Below, piece after piece: positions 6,306 through 9,745 of a stretch of DNA of 9,745 nt. Below the pieces are notes generated by a model. It was given only the letters and a program-made list of their open reading frames with translations. It was not told where the DNA came from and did no database searches. The DNA is from Bacteroidota bacterium (lineage in GTDB: Bacteria; Bacteroidota; Bacteroidia; SXHM01), in NCBI GenBank assembly GCA_005773695.1, contig SXHM01000238.1, positions 1 to 9,745 on the forward strand, in the 5' to 3' direction. A program made the position numbers and the translations under genes. Position 1 is the stretch's first letter, and every line of letters begins with the position of its first letter.

Positions 6306-7748
6306 ATGCACCGCAGAGATTTTATCAATAAAAACACCCTGGCTCTGGGTGCCTTAAGTCTGGTTTCGGCTAAGTCAGTAGCGCTTGATTTTTTTCTGAA
6401 AGAAGAATTAGTAAGCAAGCGGCCACCCCTTGAAAAAAGAACCTTTACCAGCAAGGCAGTTGAAGCACAACTGAGCGAAGTAAAAGCGGCAATAAAAGAT
6501 AAAGAGCTGGCCTGGTTGTTTGAGAATTGCTATCCCAATACCTTAGACACCACGGTTGATTACGAGCCCATAAACGGCAAACCCGATACCTTTATTATTA
6601 CCGGTGATATAGATGCTATGTGGCTGCGCGATTCAACGGCACAGGTATGGCCTTATATTCCGCTTATTGCTAAAGATGATGAACTGAAAAATCTGGTAAA
6701 GGGTCTTGTTAGTCGTCAGGCAAAATGTGTGTTAAAAGACCCGTATGCCAATGCATTTTACAAAGACCTGAACAAAGAATCGGAATGGAAAAATGATAAA
6801 CCAAGTCCCCAACCCGGAGTGCACGAACGCAAGTGGGAGATCGATTCGCTCTGCTATTTTATAAGGCTTTCAAACCGCTATTATGAGCTTACGGGTGATG
6901 CAAGCGTATTTGATAATGAGTGGAATGAGGCGGCACATACGGTAGTAAAAACATTCCGCACCGAGCAGCGCAGAGACGGTACTACGCCTTATTATTTTAT
7001 CCGGAAAACTTTTAATCCTATTGATGCGCCTGTAAACGATGGCAAGGGAAATCCTGTAGAATTTAACGGAATGATTTGTTCCATGTTCCGCCCTTCTGAT
7101 GATGCAACTACCTATCCGTATTTAATTCCTTCCAACATTTTTGCGGTGCTCTCACTCAGGCAACTTTCTGTAATTTATAACACGGTGTTAAAAGATGAAG
7201 CATTTGCCAAAGAATGTGAAGCATTTGCAGAAGAAGTAGATGCCGCCATTAAAAAAAATGCGGTACTAAACCACCCCACCCTGGGTGAATTATATGCCTA
7301 TGAAGCAGATGGTTTTGGCAAGCAGCTTTTAATGGACGATGCCAATGTGCCTTCTTTAATTTCACTCACTTACTTAGGCGCTCACCAGCCCGATGATGCA
7401 ATTTATAAAAACACAAGAGCTTTTGTATTAAGCAACGAAAATCCATATTACTTCAAAGGCAAAGCAGCAGAGGGACAGGGCAGTCCGCATACCGGTAATA
7501 ACCAGATATGGCCCATGGGTATTATTCTGCGTGCGCTTACCAGCACCGATACTAATGAAATAAAGCAGTGTTTAAAAATGCTAAAACATACCCATGCCGG
7601 CACGGGCTTTATGCATGAGTCTTTTGATAAAGATAATCCTCAGCGTTTTTCGCGAAAATGGTTTGCCTGGGCCAATACTTTGTTTGGTGAACTGATGGTA
7701 AAAATTTACAGCGAGCACAGAGAATTGCTGGAACAGGAATATGAATAA
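6306..7748 (+). CDS. GH125 exo-alpha-1,6-mannosidase with Tat-like signal (480 aa)
   Basis: The protein belongs to glycoside hydrolase family 125 (formerly DUF1237). These are metal-independent, inverting enzymes that remove non-reducing alpha-1,6-linked mannose, for example from N-glycan or mannan fragments. Diagnostic motifs in order: GDIDAMWLRDSTAQVWPY (100-117), HERKWEIDSLCYFIRL (173-188), FRPSDDATTYPYLIPSN (261-277), GSPHTGNNQIWPMGII (392-407) and GFMHESF (434-440) followed by RKWFAWANTLFGEL. By comparison with the characterised Streptococcus pneumoniae enzyme (acid Asp220, base Glu393, recalled), the acid would be Asp265 or Asp266 and the base Glu438. The family core is about 430 residues; the extra N-terminus starts MHRRDFINKN followed by a hydrophobic stretch, a twin-arginine export pattern, so the enzyme is probably folded before export to the periplasm. 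No SusC/SusD, GH92 or other mannan gene is near, so it is an orphan here rather than part of a utilisation locus. Confidence 0.93.
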   Translation: MHRRDFINKNTLALGALSLVSAKSVALDFFLKEELVSKRPPLEKRTFTSKAVEAQLSEVKAAIKDKELAWLFENCYPNTLDTTVDYEPINGKPDTFIITGDIDAMWLRDSTAQVWPYIPLIAKDDELKNLVKGLVSRQAKCVLKDPYANAFYKDLNKESEWKNDKPSPQPGVHERKWEIDSLCYFIRLSNRYYELTGDASVFDNEWNEAAHTVVKTFRTEQRRDGTTPYYFIRKTFNPIDAPVNDGKGNPVEFNGMICSMFRPSDDATTYPYLIPSNIFAVLSLRQLSVIYNTVLKDEAFAKECEAFAEEVDAAIKKNAVLNHPTLGELYAYEADGFGKQLLMDDANVPSLISLTYLGAHQPDDAIYKNTRAFVLSNENPYYFKGKAAEGQGSPHTGNNQIWPMGIILRALTSTDTNEIKQCLKMLKHTHAGTGFMHESFDKDNPQRFSRKWFAWANTLFGELMVKIYSEHRELLEQEYE

Positions 7749-7800
7749 ACGCAACAAAGAAAAGACTGTTTAAAAAACAAATCATCAACTTGTGTGCCTT

Positions 7801-7926
7801 ATGAAAGCGCCTGTAAAAAATAAAACTCCTGATGATATTTACACCCAGCGTTTTCGATTTCTTCTGCGACTTATCCGCATCAATAAAATGCTGAGCAAAG
7901 CCAAAATTATTCCTGCAGAAAAATAA
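7801..7926 (+). CDS. Small basic protein (41 aa) coupled to a nucleotidyltransferase
   Basis: The frame starts at ATG 7801 and ends at TAA 7924-7926; its last A is the first base of the nucleotidyltransferase ATG (TAATG overlap). The protein is rich in Lys/Arg, with a likely amphipathic helix at about residues 12-35 (IYTQRFRFLLRLIRINKML), then KAKIIPAEK. It has no signal peptide. I recall similar short proteins with an RF..L.RLIR..KML..AKI pattern next to nucleotidyltransferase genes in Bacteroidota, but cannot verify this here. The one-base overlap implies translational coupling, and the pair looks like a toxin-antitoxin module in which this would be the smaller partner. No promoter motif was found in the 52 bases after the GH125 gene, so read-through from that gene is possible. 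Confidence 0.65.
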   Translation: MKAPVKNKTPDDIYTQRFRFLLRLIRINKMLSKAKIIPAEK

Positions 7927-8397
7927 TGGACATTCTTGATGAAGAATTTCTTGGCTTCTGGAAGTTACTTGATTCCAACACTGTAAAATACATCATGGTA
8001 GGCGGTTTTGCAACTAACCTCCATGGCTTTCAACGGACAACAGGTGATCTTGATTTATGGATTAAAGACACACTTGAAAATCGTAAAAAATTTCAGGAAT
8101 ACATTAAAAGAAGAAGCAAATGGAGATCTTGAAAGTATTGAAACAACACAATTAATTCCGGGCCGGACAGTTCTTTTCTTTCCTTCCGGTTTTGAATTGG
8201 ATATTATGACTTCATTAAAAGGATTTTCTGCAGCACGATTTTATGAATGCTACAAACTTTCACCCACAGCTTTGATTGAAGAAATTCCTGTAAAATTTCT
8301 GCACCTGAATCAATTGATAGAAGCAAAAAAAGCTGCCGGCAGACCAAAAGATTTGCTTGGTTTAATTGAACCGGAAAAAATACGGGATAGAAAATAG
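7926..8397 (+). pseudogene. Small MNT/AbiEii-like nucleotidyltransferase, split by an A6 frameshift
   Basis: Two overlapping frames join into one protein of about 156 residues if one A is removed from the A6 run at 8085-8090: ...TLENRK then NFRNTLKEEANGD. As written, the first frame ends early with an unrelated tail at the TGA near 8130. The joined protein has the full nucleotidyltransferase signature: VGGFATNLHGF (Gly26-Gly27), GDLDLWI with Asp41 and Asp43, and a third catalytic Asp92 in FELDIMTSLKG. Next come VKFLHLNQLIEAKKAAGRPKDLLGLIEPEKI, a C-terminal helix pattern common in these small proteins (AbiEii/DUF6036-like; exact family unsure). Such enzymes transfer nucleotides to RNA or protein, and several are toxins. 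It overlaps the 41-residue gene by one base. It may be decayed, or the break may be a sequence error, since the downstream half is intact. Confidence 0.78.
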
Positions 8398-8426
8398 AGT
8401 GCGAAACTCCACCCGCTTTTTCTATC
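8386..8426. terminator. Possible bidirectional terminator between convergent genes
   Basis: GATAGAAAA (8386-8394) pairs with TTTTCTATC (8418-8426). Inside is a second small hairpin, GAGT-GCGAA-ACTC (8397-8409). The structure spans the stop codons of both convergent genes (8395-8397 plus, 8422-8424 minus) and has a T5 run at 8417-8421 on the plus strand and a TATTTTC tract on the minus strand. The stems are AT-rich, so strength is uncertain. Confidence 0.4.
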
Positions 8427-9681
8427 GCTTAATACTGTTCACATCCTCCCATTTAAGGTTGGTATCATTAAATACCTGCTCCTCAAATTTTTTATCTGCT
8501 GAGTAGCGCTTAGCCTTTTCAACAGCTGTAGCATCCTCAATAGTTGTTTCGCTGATCATAAATAACTGCTCCAGATTAAAATCCGAAACTTCATTGGCTT
8601 TAAAAACATGTTTGCGGATAAGGCGGGCAGTTGCCTCAAGTCTGAAATTTTGCGGATACCAGCGGCCGTTCATTTCATAGTAATTATACTTTTTCCGGTA
8701 ACTGATCTCTTCCAGTCCTACACCCAGGGCAAACAAAGCAGGCTGGGCAATCATGGGCAATTCAATAAAAGAGCTAAAGTCAACCGATACAATAGCAAAG
8801 GTATACGGGTCCATAAATAGTTTACCGGTTTGCCATTGATACTCCACCACCTTTCGTGATTCAAAATTGATGGTAATAAGGTCTTTGCCCAAAAAGCTGG
8901 ATGGCGCCCCGAACGAAAATTTAAAACGTTTGAATTTGGTGCTGTCCAGAAAAAGTTCGCGTGAACTGATAAAGTCTGAACTTAAAATGGCTTCCGGTCC
9001 TCCGAAATTATCAATAAGATCATCTGCATCCATAGCTTCCGTTTCTTCACCATTCTTTTTGGCTTCTTTCTTTTCTTTTTCAACTGCCTTATCAATCTTA
9101 TCTTTGAAAATCTGAAGGGGTTTGGTTTCTCCTTTGTGATGCAGCATAAGTTGGTGCTGGTTGGCGGAAGTATCACAATAGTAAGGGTAATAGGTTTTAA
9201 AAACAGCTTCTTCGTCTTTTAAAAAATTCTTGTTTTCTCTTGCCCGCTCGCGGTAATAACCCAGTGTTTGAAAAGGTTGATTAGCATAATTCTCTTTTAT
9301 GCTGCGAATAGCCATTACTAAATACTGCTCGGGAGTAAGTGAACGTATTACAGCTTCAGCAAGAGGCACTCCGCTTTTTTCAAGTTGAATGGTAAGCGGG
9401 TTTTTTATACCCGAAAGAGCCATTCGCTGCGAAGCATATCCCAGAAAACTAACAATAAGCGAATCTTTTTCGCTGTTAGCAGGAAGCAGAATATCAAATT
9501 CACCCTTTTCATTACTCAGGCTTCCGGTTGCGCTCTTTTTAAGCGAAACTGTTGCAAAAGGCAAGACTTCACCTGTACGTTTATCCGTAATAACTCCCGA
9601 AAGCATATTGTTTTGCTGCGAAAAGCAACCCATTGAAATAAGACAGAGAAATACAGCAGGGTATACTTTTATTAAATTCAT
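8422..9681 (-). CDS. CarboxypepD_reg-like domain secreted protein (419 aa)
   Basis: The ATG at 9681-9679 begins a signal peptide (MNLIKVYPAVFLCLISMGC). SMGC at 16-19 is an imperfect lipobox, so the protein is either a lipoprotein or cut after FSQ. A TTG one codon earlier is less likely. Residues 27-101 form a CarboxypepD_reg-like beta-sandwich (LSGVITDKRTGEVLPFATVSL, then SNEKGEFDILLP, VSFLGYAS and LTIQLEKS), as found in TonB-dependent receptors and many Bacteroidota envelope proteins. After it comes LTPEQYLVMAIRSIKENY...GYYRE (about 115-145), typical of a larger Bacteroidota family with this domain. A highly charged Lys/Glu linker (193-215) divides it from the C-terminal beta-rich half (SFGAPSSFLGKDLI, LFMDPYTFAIVSVDFSS, YYEMNGRWYPQNF). 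There is no TonB-dependent barrel. The role is unknown; the location is the periplasm or outer membrane. It has its own promoter at 9702-9731. Confidence 0.85.
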   Translation of the reverse strand: MNLIKVYPAVFLCLISMGCFSQQNNMLSGVITDKRTGEVLPFATVSLKKSATGSLSNEKGEFDILLPANSEKDSLIVSFLGYASQRMALSGIKNPLTIQLEKSGVPLAEAVIRSLTPEQYLVMAIRSIKENYANQPFQTLGYYRERARENKNFLKDEEAVFKTYYPYYCDTSANQHQLMLHHKGETKPLQIFKDKIDKAVEKEKKEAKKNGEETEAMDADDLIDNFGGPEAILSSDFISSRELFLDSTKFKRFKFSFGAPSSFLGKDLITINFESRKVVEYQWQTGKLFMDPYTFAIVSVDFSSFIELPMIAQPALFALGVGLEEISYRKKYNYYEMNGRWYPQNFRLEATARLIRKHVFKANEVSDFNLEQLFMISETTIEDATAVEKAKRYSADKKFEEQVFNDTNLKWEDVNSIKR

Positions 9682-9701
9682 CAATCAGGATTTTCGGGCT
9701 G

Positions 9702-9731
9702 CAAATATAGTTTGAAAATAACCCTTCACAA
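9702..9731 (-). promoter_or_regulatory. Bacteroidota-type promoter (TTG-N19-TATATTTG)
   Basis: On the minus strand TTG (9731-9729) is followed after 19 bases by TATATTTG (9709-9702), matching the -33/-7 consensus of the Bacteroidota primary sigma factor in both sequence and spacing. Transcription would start about 10-15 bases before the ATG at 9681, so the leader is very short. This is the best promoter in the window. Confidence 0.65.
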
Positions 9732-9745
9732 TTTACCTTTTTCAG

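Noticed and set aside
6170..6454. A 94-codon minus-strand frame across the 6164-6305 gap.
   Set aside because: It overlaps the start of the GH125 gene and its promoter, has a low-complexity sequence, and resembles no protein I know.

Overview
The window looks like chromosomal DNA of a Bacteroidota bacterium, perhaps of the Chitinophagales/Sphingobacteriales type. Four things point there. One secreted protein resembles a family usually exported by the type IX secretion system (T9SS). One lipoprotein has an acidic stretch directly after the lipid-modified Cys. One protein has the CarboxypepD_reg-like plus YRE layout typical of the phylum. Promoters match the Bacteroidota -7 element TAnnTTTG, and most starts lack a Shine-Dalgarno sequence. 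No rRNA, tRNA, CRISPR array, insertion sequence or phage gene is visible.

Layout, left to right. (1) 1-702, minus strand: the N-terminal part of a large secreted protein that runs off the left edge and is interrupted by one clear in-frame TAA and probably a second. (2) 703-869: a divergent regulatory region with a tandem 10-bp repeat and a GC-rich hairpin of a dispersed-repeat type. (3) 870-1535, plus strand: a small outer-membrane beta-barrel-like protein, whose stop abuts the stop of (4) 1536-2135, minus strand, a secreted protein of unknown function. (5) 2211-3997, minus strand: a TPR/coiled-coil/class III adenylate cyclase split by a one-base indel in an A7 run. (6) 4110-4982, plus strand: a probably surface-exposed lipoprotein with a single in-frame TAA. 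(7) 5051-6163, minus strand: an Old Yellow Enzyme family flavin oxidoreductase, divergent from (8) 6306-7748, plus strand, a GH125 exo-alpha-1,6-mannosidase with a Tat-like signal. (9) 7801-8397, plus strand: a 41-residue basic protein whose stop overlaps the start of a small nucleotidyltransferase, itself split by an A6 frameshift. The pair is arranged like a toxin-antitoxin module. (10) 8422-9681, minus strand: a CarboxypepD_reg-like secreted protein with a good promoter at 9702-9731.

The genes do not form one pathway. Most are envelope or secreted proteins in single-gene units, plus one cAMP signalling protein and one glycan hydrolase. Two points stand out. Four of the ten genes are interrupted by single-base lesions (in-frame TAA codons or homopolymer indels) while the sequence on both sides stays intact, which suggests consensus errors, very recent decay or recoding. 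The overlapping small-protein/nucleotidyltransferase pair is the best candidate for an under-described system. All family assignments rest on motif recognition by eye; no database search was run.
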